From assembly GCA_964422925.1 (NCBI GenBank), contig CAYRDC010000031.1, forward strand, positions 1 through 19,054: a stretch of DNA of 19,054 nucleotides. The letters are read 5' to 3'. This document shows, one piece after another, positions 1 to 6,430 of this stretch. Each line of letters begins with the position of its first letter. The stretch's first letter is position 1. The position numbers and the translations under genes were made by a program. A model generated the notes under the pieces. The model had not been told where the DNA came from and searched no databases. It worked only from the letters and a program-made list of their open reading frames with translations. The stretch comes from CAYRDC01 sp964422925 (GTDB lineage: Bacteria > Bacteroidota > Bacteroidia > Chitinophagales > S012-47).

Positions 1-22
1 AGGTACAGGCATAAATAGGGAA

Positions 23-171
23 GCCATCTCATATATTGGTTATGAGACGGCCTCTGCAAAAATCTCTCTGGCTTAAGTTTTGCAACTTAAGCCCGGAAAT
101 GTTCGATGCATTCGGCATCGGGGGCGGGCGGTTATGGTTCATACTCAGCAGGCGGGTTAACCCGTCTGCTG
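23..171. other. cluster of four consecutive stem-loops in non-coding DNA
   Basis: Four inverted repeats follow each other. At 23-33/41-51 there is an 11-bp stem with one mismatch and a 7-nt loop. At 70-79/84-93 there is a perfect 10-bp stem, GGCTTAAGTT/AACTTAAGCC, with loop TTGC. At 104-109/115-120 a perfect 6-bp stem CGATGC/GCATCG has a 5-nt loop. At 146-158/159-171 there is a near-perfect 26-nt palindrome with one mismatch. A weaker stem may follow (180-185/208-213, GAAGGC/GCCTTC). No open frame of note covers the block; one frame runs from the left edge to a stop at 74-76 but is not recognisable as a gene end. The nearest gene ends at 361. It could be a structured small RNA, a nested 3' end of an upstream gene, or a palindromic DNA element; the sequence alone does not decide. 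Confidence 0.6.
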
Positions 172-228
172 TGTAAACCGAAGGCCTTATTCAGGATCAT
201 TGCCGTTGCCTTCAGGCAGATTATTAGC

Positions 229-249
229 TTTTGGCTTTTGGCTGTTGGG
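229..249. repeat. short heptamer tandem repeat (TTTTGGC)
   Basis: Two exact copies of TTTTGGC (229-235, 236-242) are followed by a degenerate third, TGTTGGG (243-249). The repeat lies in non-coding DNA between the hairpin cluster and the terminator at 311. Short intergenic heptamer arrays of this kind can vary in copy number by slippage. No function is visible here. Confidence 0.5.
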
Positions 250-310
250 AGTGAACCGGGTTACAAATTCCCTGTTTAAATTGGTAATTCAGATATGATC
301 ATACAAAAGA

Positions 311-339
311 AAAGGGCTCCCAAACGGACAGCCCTTTTT
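311..339 (-). terminator. rho-independent terminator after the NYN gene, possibly bidirectional
   Basis: AAAGGGCT (311-318) pairs with AGCCCTTT (330-337). An inner CC/GG can close the loop further, and there are T-rich flanks on both sides. Read on the minus strand it begins about 20 bases after the stop codon of the gene ending at 361, and it is followed by a run of T. The symmetric A/T flanks mean it could also stop transcription entering from the left. Confidence 0.7.
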
Positions 340-360
340 CACGCTTAAGATTGGGTAGGG

Positions 361-888
361 TCATACCTCCGGCTCATGTTCCTGCTCCTGCTGGGTCCCC
401 AGCAGGATTTCCTCGTAATGATAATCGAGGTCAATGAACTGGTCTGCTGACTCAATGAGCTTATTGGAGGTAGTCCGGCCAAAACAAATAATTTCCACCA
501 TCACCCCTTTGAAACGAAGGTATTCCACCAGCGGCACAAAATCACCGTCACCGGTGATCAGCACTGCTACATCGGTTTTATCCGCCATCTGGACGGCATC
601 AATGCTCATGCCTACGCCCCAGTCGCCCTTGCTGCGGCCCGCGTATACCTGCAAATCTTTTTCCCGCACCTCAAATCCTATGTTAAACAAGGCGTCAAAA
701 AACCGGTTTTCCTCCGCGTTTTCAGCCCGGATCACATAGGCAAAAGCCCGGACCAGTTGCCTTCCGGCCACCGCAAGTTCCAACAGTTGTGTGTAATTCA
801 CCCGGTCATTGTACAAATTCCGGGCGGCATAATACAAATTCTGAACATCGGTGTAGATGGCTATTCGCTGATTGGGATGTTGAATCAT
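361..888 (-). CDS. NYN domain protein, LabA/DUF88-like (PIN-like fold)
   Basis: This 175-residue protein consists almost entirely of a NYN (PIN-like) domain. The family's acidic metal-site residues are visible: D14 in the opening strand (IYTDVQNLYYAA, with N17), D97 in the middle (KGDWGVGMSIDAV), and D114/D116 in the TGDGDF motif. A hydrophobic strand and helix follow. The C-terminal tail (about 163-175) is Glu/Gln-rich and probably disordered. NYN proteins of the LabA group are putative single-strand RNA nucleases or RNA-binding regulators; the substrate is unknown. It lies downstream of purC on the same strand across a 94-bp gap, and a good terminator follows it. The ATG at 886-888 gives a start right at the domain edge. 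The family call is firm; the biological role is not established. Confidence 0.87.
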   Translation of the reverse strand: MIQHPNQRIAIYTDVQNLYYAARNLYNDRVNYTQLLELAVAGRQLVRAFAYVIRAENAEENRFFDALFNIGFEVREKDLQVYAGRSKGDWGVGMSIDAVQMADKTDVAVLITGDGDFVPLVEYLRFKGVMVEIICFGRTTSNKLIESADQFIDLDYHYEEILLGTQQEQEHEPEV

Positions 889-982
889 GTATTGAATATT
901 TCGGGTATGAAACTAATGTAAAATATCGATTTGACAATAAAAAAATGTAAAATTTTCAGATAACATTAACACTTTTTAGCTT

Positions 983-1918
983 TCATTGCTCCAATGCTTC
1001 GCAAATGTGGCGATAGGTTTCTTCAGATGTATAGGGGGTGGGGGTAAAGGTTTCACCTGTTATTTTTTCAAACAATTCAATGTACCGCTGGCTTACTTCT
1101 TCCACGAATTCATCCGGCATGTCGGGCATTGCCTGCCCTTGCTGCCCCTGGAATCCGTGAGCCATCAGCCATTCGCGGACAAACTCCTTGCTCAACTGCC
1201 GTTGGCGTTCGCCCCGGGCCTGGTGCTCTTCGTAGCCTTCCGCGTAGTAATAGCGCGAAGAGTCGGGGGTGTGCACCTCATCAATAAGGTAAATCGTCCC
1301 GTTGGCTTTCCCGAATTCGTATTTCGTGTCTACCAGGATCAATCCCTGCCGGGCAGCCATTTCAGTACCCCGCTGGAAAAGGGCTTTGGTATGAGCTTCC
1401 AGCTGTTCGTAATCTTCCGCGCTGACCAGCCCCCGGGAAATTATTTCATCTTTGGAAATGTCTTCATCATGCCCTTCTTCGGCCTTAATAGTGGGCGTTA
1501 CGATAGGTTCGGGGAAGGGGTCGCTTTCGCGCAGGCCTTCCGGCATGGGCACCCCGCTCAGTGTCCGTTTTCCGTCCCGGTATTCGCGCCAGGCATGGCC
1601 TGCCAGGTAAGCCCGGATCACCATCTCCACCTTGAACGGTTCGCAAAAGCGGCCGATGGTCACGCGCGGGTCCGGCACCGATTCCACCCAGTTGAGCACA
1701 ATGTCCCCGGTAGCTTCCAGGAACCGGGCGGCAATCTGGTTGAGCACCTGCCCCTTAAAAGGTATGGCCCGCGGCAAAATGCAGTCGAAAGCCGAAATAC
1801 GGTCTGTGGCCACCATGACCAGGCGCTCCCTCACGCGGTAAACATCCCGTACCTTACCCCGGTAAAATCCCGTTTGCCCCGGCAGCTTGTAATTTGTTTC
1901 GCGGATCGCTGTTGTCAT
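983..1918 (-). CDS. purC: phosphoribosylaminoimidazole-succinocarboxamide synthase (SAICAR synthase)
   Basis: This enzyme makes SAICAR from CAIR, aspartate and ATP in de novo purine synthesis in the cytoplasm. At 311 residues it is the long form, like yeast Ade1, rather than the form of about 240 residues found in many bacteria. Diagnostic segments in order are: GKVRDVY (21-27, ATP-binding loop), TDRISAFD (38-45), the conserved block RAYLAGHAWREY (102-113), KAEEGHDEDIS (145-155), and LVDTKYEFG (195-203) followed by LIDEVHTPDSSR (211-222). The ATG at 1916-1918 lies just before the first conserved segment and about 22 bases below the predicted transcription start of a strong-looking promoter. 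phoH lies 134 bp upstream on the same strand. Purine repression is likely from the pathway, but no operator or riboswitch was recognised in the short leader. Confidence 0.97.
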   Translation of the reverse strand: MTTAIRETNYKLPGQTGFYRGKVRDVYRVRERLVMVATDRISAFDCILPRAIPFKGQVLNQIAARFLEATGDIVLNWVESVPDPRVTIGRFCEPFKVEMVIRAYLAGHAWREYRDGKRTLSGVPMPEGLRESDPFPEPIVTPTIKAEEGHDEDISKDEIISRGLVSAEDYEQLEAHTKALFQRGTEMAARQGLILVDTKYEFGKANGTIYLIDEVHTPDSSRYYYAEGYEEHQARGERQRQLSKEFVREWLMAHGFQGQQGQAMPDMPDEFVEEVSQRYIELFEKITGETFTPTPYTSEETYRHICEALEQ

Positions 1919-1946
1919 TAGTTACGTGTGTTCGTGGTCAGAGCCA

Positions 1947-1978
1947 CAAAGCTAAAGTAAGCGTCTGCTCTGTGCAAA
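1947..1978 (-). promoter_or_regulatory. Bacteroidota-type sigma-A promoter of purC
   Basis: Read on the minus strand, TTTG (complement of 1975-1978) is followed by exactly 20 bases and then TAGCTTTG (complement of 1947-1954). Both elements match the Bacteroidota consensus TTTG / TAnnTTTG perfectly. The predicted transcription start is near 1940, giving a leader of about 22 bases before the purC ATG. The promoter is intergenic, so purC can be made independently of phoH. Confidence 0.65.
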
Positions 1979-2052
1979 ATATTTATCTTTTCAGTTGTTG
2001 ACCTTTGCGAAAGTATGGAACCACTGAGCTGAACAACTATTCCGGTGAACCA

Positions 2053-3015
2053 TTACTTTTCCCGGTCGGCTTCTCTTCTCTGTTCAAAAGCTTTGATAAT
2101 AAGCTTTACCAGTTTGTGGCGGATTACGTCCCGGGTATCCAGGTACACGATGCCGATGCCTTCAATATCCTGCAGGAGTTCAACGGCCCGGATCAAACCG
2201 GAAGCCTGTTTCGGAGGCAGGTCAATCTGGGTCAGGTCTCCGGTAACGATGCATTTCGCGTTTGGTCCCAGCCGGGTCAGGAACATTTTTATTTGCGAAA
2301 TGGTGGTATTTTGCGCTTCGTCCAGGATGATAAAAGCATTGTCCAGGGTACGGCCCCGCATGTATGCCAGGGGGGCTATTTCGATAATCCGGTTTTGCAT
2401 GTAATAATTCAGCTTGTCCAGCGGGATCATGTCATCCAGGGCATCGTACAGGGGGCGCAGGTACGGGTCGATTTTATCTTTCAGGTCTCCCGGCAGGAAC
2501 CCAAGGTTTTCCCCGGCTTCCACGGCAGGCCGTGTGAGTACGATTTTTTTTACTTCCTTGTTTTTCAGGGCATTCACCGCCAGGGCTACGGCTGTATAGG
2601 TTTTGCCGGTTCCGGCCGGCCCGATGGCAAATACAATGTCATGGTCCTGCGCCAGCTGCACCAGTTTTTTCTGGTTGGGCGTGCGGGCTTTTACCAGGTT
2701 TCCATGCGGACCGAATACGATCACATCTTCCGGGAATTCGGGCAAATCGAGCTGGTCGGTGTCGATCCCGTTAATCAGGTACTCCATGTTTTTGGGCGTG
2801 ATCTTCCCGTATTTTTCCAGGTGGCTTACCAGTTGGTCCACCCGTTGCCGCAACAGGGCAATATCTTCTTCATTACCTTCCACCATTAATTTATTGCCTC
2901 TGGAGGCTACCTTCATTCGCGGAAATGCCTTGCGGATTATGGATAGATTGGCGTTGTTCGGGCCGAAAAATTCAACCGGGCTAATGCCGTGCAGGTTGAT
3001 CGTGATTTCTGTCAA
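2053..3015 (-). CDS. phoH: PhoH-family P-loop ATPase
   Basis: This 320-residue PhoH/YbeZ-type protein is a cytoplasmic ATPase or putative RNA helicase-like protein, linked in other bacteria to ribosome and RNA metabolism. The N-terminal part (1-100) has the small KH-like region with SPVEFFG and RGNKLMVEG. The ATPase core has Walker A GPAGTGKT (132-139), Walker B FIILDEAQ (228-235), TGDLTQIDLP (258-267) and a closing RHKLV (299-303). The start appears to be TTG at 3013-3015: no in-frame ATG lies upstream before a stop codon three codons further up (TAA, AAA, AAC, AGG, CAT, TTG). The homologous domain begins right at this TTG, with a short AGG six bases before it. The gene is divergent from the SAM-family gene with only 49 bp between starts. 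A weak minus-strand -7 candidate TAACTTTA lies at 3039-3046. Confidence 0.95.
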   Translation of the reverse strand: MTEITINLHGISPVEFFGPNNANLSIIRKAFPRMKVASRGNKLMVEGNEEDIALLRQRVDQLVSHLEKYGKITPKNMEYLINGIDTDQLDLPEFPEDVIVFGPHGNLVKARTPNQKKLVQLAQDHDIVFAIGPAGTGKTYTAVALAVNALKNKEVKKIVLTRPAVEAGENLGFLPGDLKDKIDPYLRPLYDALDDMIPLDKLNYYMQNRIIEIAPLAYMRGRTLDNAFIILDEAQNTTISQIKMFLTRLGPNAKCIVTGDLTQIDLPPKQASGLIRAVELLQDIEGIGIVYLDTRDVIRHKLVKLIIKAFEQRREADREK

Positions 3016-3036
3016 ATGCCTGTTTTTTTATTTTTG
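3006..3036 (+). promoter_or_regulatory. candidate promoter of the shikimate-linked operon
   Basis: TTTC (3006-3009), 19 bases, then TATTTTTG (3029-3036) gives a perfect TAnnTTTG -7 element and a three-of-four -33 element. The predicted start of transcription near 3043 leaves about 22 bases to the ATG at 3065, with AAGGGG as the likely ribosome binding site. The -33 element falls inside the first codons of phoH on the opposite strand, so the two divergent promoters would overlap. Confidence 0.4.
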
Positions 3037-3064
3037 CGTAAAGTTATAAAAAGGGGTCCGGATT

Positions 3065-3841
3065 ATGCCAATTATCACCCTGACCACTGACCTGGGTGAG
3101 TCTGACTACTACACAGGAGCACTGAAAGGTTTCATTCTGTCCCACTGCCCGGACGCCCGGATCGTTGATATTTCCCATCAAATCCGTACCTGGGATATCC
3201 TGCATGCCGCTTTTGTGGTACAAAACAGTTTTTCTTCTTTTCCCGAAGGAACCGTGCACCTGATTAATGTCAGCGCGGAAAACTTTGACAATAACCGCTA
3301 CCTGCTGGTGTCTCACGCGGGGCATTATTTCCTGACCCATGACAACGGCCTGATGTCCCTGATATTTGTCGAGCATCCTGAAAAAATATGGGAATTGCCT
3401 TTGTTGCCGGATATGCGCCTTACTTTTCCCGGCCGCGATATCCTCGGCTGGTATGCCTGCCAGCTCATGTTGGGAAAGGAACCCGATGAATTTGCCCGCC
3501 CGGTGAATGAAATCCGTACGCTGCAAAGCCTGGCGCCCCACCTGACACCACGGGGCATCCGGGGCTCCGTCATTTATATCGACCACTATGGCAATGTCAT
3601 TGTCAATATCCGGCAGGAGCTTTTTGAAGAGCAGCGCAACGGGCGTTCTTTTACCATTACTTTCCGGGGGCGGGAGCGCATTACCGGGATCAGCCAAAAC
3701 TATGATGAAGTGCCCCCGGGCGAGAAACTGGCGCTGTTCAACGCGATGGGCTACCTGGAAATCGCCATCAACCGGGGCAAAGCCGCTTCGCTACTCGGCC
3801 TTGGCCTGAAAGAAATTGTCAACATTGAATTCAGCGAATGA
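3065..3841 (+). CDS. SAM hydroxide adenosyltransferase / chlorinase-fluorinase family protein (DUF62), triad apparently lost
   Basis: This 258-residue protein spans the whole family: an N-terminal domain with TDLGESDYYTG (8-18), VDISHQI (34-40), and HDNGLMSLI (92-100), and a C-terminal barrel with YIDHYGNVIVNI (171-182), the signature of the SAM/adenosine-binding end. Characterised members hydrolyse S-adenosylmethionine to adenosine and methionine, using an Asp-Arg-His triad (D68, R75 and H127 in the archaeal enzyme). By hand alignment the matching positions here are Ser70 in NVSAEN, Asn77 (with Arg78 next), and Pro122 in FPGRD where FHGRD is usual. The binding motifs therefore survive but the hydroxide-activating residues appear replaced. 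This may be a lineage-wide variant subfamily rather than a dead enzyme. It is the first gene of a four-gene operon, and its stop overlaps the next start (ATGA, 3838-3841). Family membership is secure; the reaction is not. Confidence 0.88.
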   Translation: MPIITLTTDLGESDYYTGALKGFILSHCPDARIVDISHQIRTWDILHAAFVVQNSFSSFPEGTVHLINVSAENFDNNRYLLVSHAGHYFLTHDNGLMSLIFVEHPEKIWELPLLPDMRLTFPGRDILGWYACQLMLGKEPDEFARPVNEIRTLQSLAPHLTPRGIRGSVIYIDHYGNVIVNIRQELFEEQRNGRSFTITFRGRERITGISQNYDEVPPGEKLALFNAMGYLEIAINRGKAASLLGLGLKEIVNIEFSE

Positions 3842-4131
3842 TTACGCGCATTGTTAAAATGGAATTCCAGCCGGAAATGGTAGACCATTTCCTGGATATT
3901 TTCCGGGAGGTCCGGCCCCGGATTCTCGCCTTTGAAGGCTGCCGCTCCCTGGAATTGCTGCGCGATCAAAACGATCCTGCCATATTTTTTACCTGGTCGG
4001 CATGGGACAGCGCGGCTGACCTGGAAGGATACCGCCAGTCAGAACTTTTCCGGGTTACCTGGCAAAAAACCCGGGCCCTTTTTCGCGCCAGGGCTTTTGC
4101 CTGGACGGTTGAAAATGTTTCTTTTTCATGA
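3838..4131 (+). CDS. small ABM-fold (antibiotic biosynthesis monooxygenase-like) protein
   Basis: This 97-residue protein looks like a single dimeric alpha-beta barrel domain. It has an initial strand (ITRIVKMEF), a helix, FEGCRSLELLRD (31-42), a central strand ending in FTWSAWDS (50-57), then EGYRQSELFR (63-72). This strand-helix-strand pattern and the invariant-type Trp in 'W-x-S' fit the ABM/quinol monooxygenase superfamily. Members include cofactor-free oxygenases, haem-degrading enzymes and many proteins of unknown role, so no substrate can be named. It starts on the ATGA shared with the preceding stop and ends on the ATGA shared with aroB, so translation of all three is probably coupled. 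Confidence 0.75.
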   Translation: MITRIVKMEFQPEMVDHFLDIFREVRPRILAFEGCRSLELLRDQNDPAIFFTWSAWDSAADLEGYRQSELFRVTWQKTRALFRARAFAWTVENVSFS

Positions 4132-5195
4132 AAGCCATCGGAACAAACGGTTGGCCGGTGTTCCTGTCATCCGGCTGGGATGACAGGAAAGAATTCATCC
4201 GGTTGGTGGCGGACGAGCGGTGGCACAAAGTCGTTATCCTCCAGGATACCAATACAGGACGTTCCTGCCTGCCCTTGCTGAAACGCTTATCCGGACGGCT
4301 GCAGGAAGCCCCGGTGCTTTCGGTTCCGGCCGGAGAGGATTCCAAAAGTCCGGCTTACTGGGAATATTTGGTGGGCGAGTTCATGGACTTGGAAGCCGGC
4401 CGCGATACCCTGCTCCTCACCCTTGGCGGAGGCATGGTCACTGACCTGGGCGGTTTCCTGGCGGGCACCTACAAAAGAGGCATCGCAGTGACCCACCTGC
4501 CGACTTCGCTGCTCGCTATGACCGATGCGGCCATTGGCGGGAAAACAGCCCTGAACTTTGGCACGGTGAAAAACGTGGTGGGCACATTCACCCGGCCGGA
4601 AGCAGTTTTCGTGTTTATCCCCTTCCTGCAAACCCTGCCTCGCGCGGAGCTGGACAACGGCATGGTGGAAGTGCTGAAAATGGCCCTGGTACGCAAGGAT
4701 GATAACTACCGGTTGTTCCGGGAACAGGAGCCTCTTGCTGAAGAAAAATATTGGCCGGCCCTCGTGGAAACAGCCATCCGCGGGAAGCTTTATTTCGTCA
4801 CGGAGGATTTCACCGACCAGGGGCCGCGGCAGGCACTGAACTTCGGCCATACCATCGGGCATGCCCTGGAATTGGTTATAGCAAGCCGCGGGCAGTCCAT
4901 CCGGCACGGGGAAGCCGTATTGGCCGGCATGCAGGCAGCCTTGGAGCTTTCCCGGATGAAATGCAGGCTGCCGGAACAGGAAATCAGCGATATCCGGGAA
5001 ATTTTCAGCCATTATTTCCCGGCTTTCCGGGTGCCGGACATCCTTTTCGATGACCTGATCGAAGTGCTGGTGCAGGATAAAAAAGCGGTCCGGGGCGAGC
5101 TGCAGTTCACCCTGCTGGAAGCCATCGGCCGGCCGCTTACAAGGCAGCGCTGCAGCCTGGAAGAAGTGGCCGAAGCGTGGAAAAACCTGGAGTGA
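4128..5195 (+). CDS. aroB: 3-dehydroquinate synthase
   Basis: This enzyme converts DAHP to 3-dehydroquinate, the second shikimate step, using NAD+ and a divalent metal in the cytoplasm. Its 355 residues are normal for the family. The NAD-binding part shows TLGGGMVTDLGGF (98-110) and LPTSLLAMTDAAIGGK (124-139). The metal ligands are E181 (DNGMVEVLK), H241 (NFGHTIGHALE) and H260 (RHGEAV). The N-terminus is short and the gene starts at the ATGA overlap with the ABM gene. aroA follows after 2 bases, so two shikimate enzymes are made from one message. No active-site residue looks missing. Confidence 0.97.
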   Translation: MKAIGTNGWPVFLSSGWDDRKEFIRLVADERWHKVVILQDTNTGRSCLPLLKRLSGRLQEAPVLSVPAGEDSKSPAYWEYLVGEFMDLEAGRDTLLLTLGGGMVTDLGGFLAGTYKRGIAVTHLPTSLLAMTDAAIGGKTALNFGTVKNVVGTFTRPEAVFVFIPFLQTLPRAELDNGMVEVLKMALVRKDDNYRLFREQEPLAEEKYWPALVETAIRGKLYFVTEDFTDQGPRQALNFGHTIGHALELVIASRGQSIRHGEAVLAGMQAALELSRMKCRLPEQEISDIREIFSHYFPAFRVPDILFDDLIEVLVQDKKAVRGELQFTLLEAIGRPLTRQRCSLEEVAEAWKNLE

Positions 5196-5197
5196 AT

Positions 5198-6430
5198 ATG
5201 AACCTGATCCTCCATCCACCGGAATATTTGAAAGGGGCCTTTATTCGCCTGCCGGCTTCGAAAAGCATTGCCAACCGTGCCCTGATAATCCGTGCATTGT
5301 GCGCGGAACATTTCCGGATTTTTCCCCTGTCGTGGGCTTCTGACACCCGGGAGCTGGTCCATGCACTGAAGAAGAGCGGCCGGGTCCTACAGGTGGGCGA
5401 GGGCGGCACCACTTACCGTTTTCTGACTGCCCTGCTGAGCTTGCGCCCCGGGGAGCGTACACTACTGGCGGGCCCGCAGATGCGCCAGCGCCCGGTGAAA
5501 CCCCTGGTCGATGCCCTGCGGCAGTTGGGGGCGGAAATCAGTTATATTGAAAAAGAGGGTTTTCCCCCGTTGCGAATTATGGGCAAACCCCTGGCCGGGG
5601 GCAGGGTGGACGTAGATCCCAGCCGGGGAAGCCAGGCGGTTTCCGCCCTGCTGCTTATAGGGCCGTCACTTCCCAAAGGCCTGGAAATCCGGTTCCGCAC
5701 ATCGCCTGTTTCTTCCTCCTATATCGCTCTTACGATCGAAGTGATGCGTTTCTTTGGCGCGCAGGTCAAAACCAAGGGACAGGCCATCCGGGTGGTTCCG
5801 GGGTCCTACAATGCGCGGGATTTTATCGTGGAGAAGGACTGGTCGGCTGCCGGGTATTTCTTTGAGATAGCCGCCCTGGCCGGCCGGGGGAATATCTTCC
5901 TGCGCGGCCTCCGGGGCGACAGCGTCCAAGGCGACCGGGTGATTGCCCGCTGGTGCGAAGCGTGGGGTGTGGTCACCAGGTCGCGGCCCAAAGGGCTTAC
6001 CATTCTGTGCCTGGGGGAAAAACCGGGATTTTTCGAAAAGGATTTAAGCAGCCAGCCGGATTTATTTCCGACTCTGGCGGCACTTTGCGCGGGAACCGGG
6101 GTCCCGGGCCGTTTCACCGGCCTCGCCCACCTGGCCTGGAAAGAGAGCAACCGGTTGCTAAGCATGCGGCAGGAACTGGAAAGATTTGGCATTAAGGCAA
6201 CGATCACGGACTCCACATTTTTCATGGAAACTGTCCGCACTTTACGGAATCCCGGTTTCGTGGATGCCCACGATGACCACCGCCTGGCCATGGCGCTGGC
6301 TCCGCTCACCCTGGTTTGTGGTGCTTTTGAAATCAGGGGGGCCGGAGTAGTGGAAAAATCTTTTCCCGGTTACTGGCAAGAACTCGAAAAACTGGGCTTC
6401 CGCACTGAAGTTACGGCTCGGGGGGAATGA
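5198..6430 (+). CDS. aroA: 3-phosphoshikimate 1-carboxyvinyltransferase (EPSP synthase)
   Basis: This enzyme transfers enolpyruvyl from PEP to shikimate 3-phosphate, the sixth shikimate step. I prefer the ATG at 5198: it lies 2 bases after the aroB stop with GGAG at 5189-5192 and gives 410 residues beginning MNLILHPPEY. A GTG at 5177 in the same frame would lie inside aroB. Key residues in order are K22 (PASKSIANR), the PEP loop GEGGTTYR (67-74; GNAGTAMR in E. coli), SRGSQAVSA (142-150), SSSYIAL (172-178), D288 (QPDLFPT), K315-E316 with R319 (KESNR), D360-H361-R362 (DDHRLAM), and K387 (VEKSFPGY). All main catalytic positions are present; the PEP loop is somewhat divergent. Its 3' end overlaps the convergent OstA-like gene by 20 bp. 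Confidence 0.96.
   Translation: MNLILHPPEYLKGAFIRLPASKSIANRALIIRALCAEHFRIFPLSWASDTRELVHALKKSGRVLQVGEGGTTYRFLTALLSLRPGERTLLAGPQMRQRPVKPLVDALRQLGAEISYIEKEGFPPLRIMGKPLAGGRVDVDPSRGSQAVSALLLIGPSLPKGLEIRFRTSPVSSSYIALTIEVMRFFGAQVKTKGQAIRVVPGSYNARDFIVEKDWSAAGYFFEIAALAGRGNIFLRGLRGDSVQGDRVIARWCEAWGVVTRSRPKGLTILCLGEKPGFFEKDLSSQPDLFPTLAALCAGTGVPGRFTGLAHLAWKESNRLLSMRQELERFGIKATITDSTFFMETVRTLRNPGFVDAHDDHRLAMALAPLTLVCGAFEIRGAGVVEKSFPGYWQELEKLGFRTEVTARGE

Noticed and set aside
2..76. Possible 3' end of a gene entering from the left (25 codons to a TAA at 74-76).
   Set aside because: The translated tail is not recognisable, and a strong inverted repeat fills half of it; too short to support a gene.
146..171. 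Integron attC-like or REP-like element at the 26-nt palindrome.
   Set aside because: The core-site order expected for attC (RYYYAAC at the start and GTTRRRY at the end) is absent, there is no integrase gene, and no second copy is seen in the window.
986..1921. Open reading frame of 311 codons on the plus strand, fully antisense to purC.
   Set aside because: The minus-strand frame is an unmistakable SAICAR synthase. The antisense protein has no recognisable motif and simply reflects codon bias.
1992..2040. Possible tRNA or tRNA remnant between phoH and purC (minus strand reads TTCAGCTCAGTGGTT, like a D arm; outer 7-bp inverted repeat AGTTGTT/AACAACT at 1993-1999/2032-2038).
   Set aside because: No acceptor stem, anticodon arm or T arm with GTTCRA can be placed. 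The region is too short and the inner pairing is only 4 bp. It also lacks a T run, so it is not a clear terminator either.
2005..2889. Open reading frame of 294 codons antisense to phoH.
   Set aside because: Shadow of phoH, with no family features and no start context; the true gene has both Walker motifs.
4287..5219. Open reading frame of 310 codons antisense to aroB.
   Set aside because: aroB has all its metal ligands and operon context; the antisense frame has a composition typical of a reverse-strand shadow.
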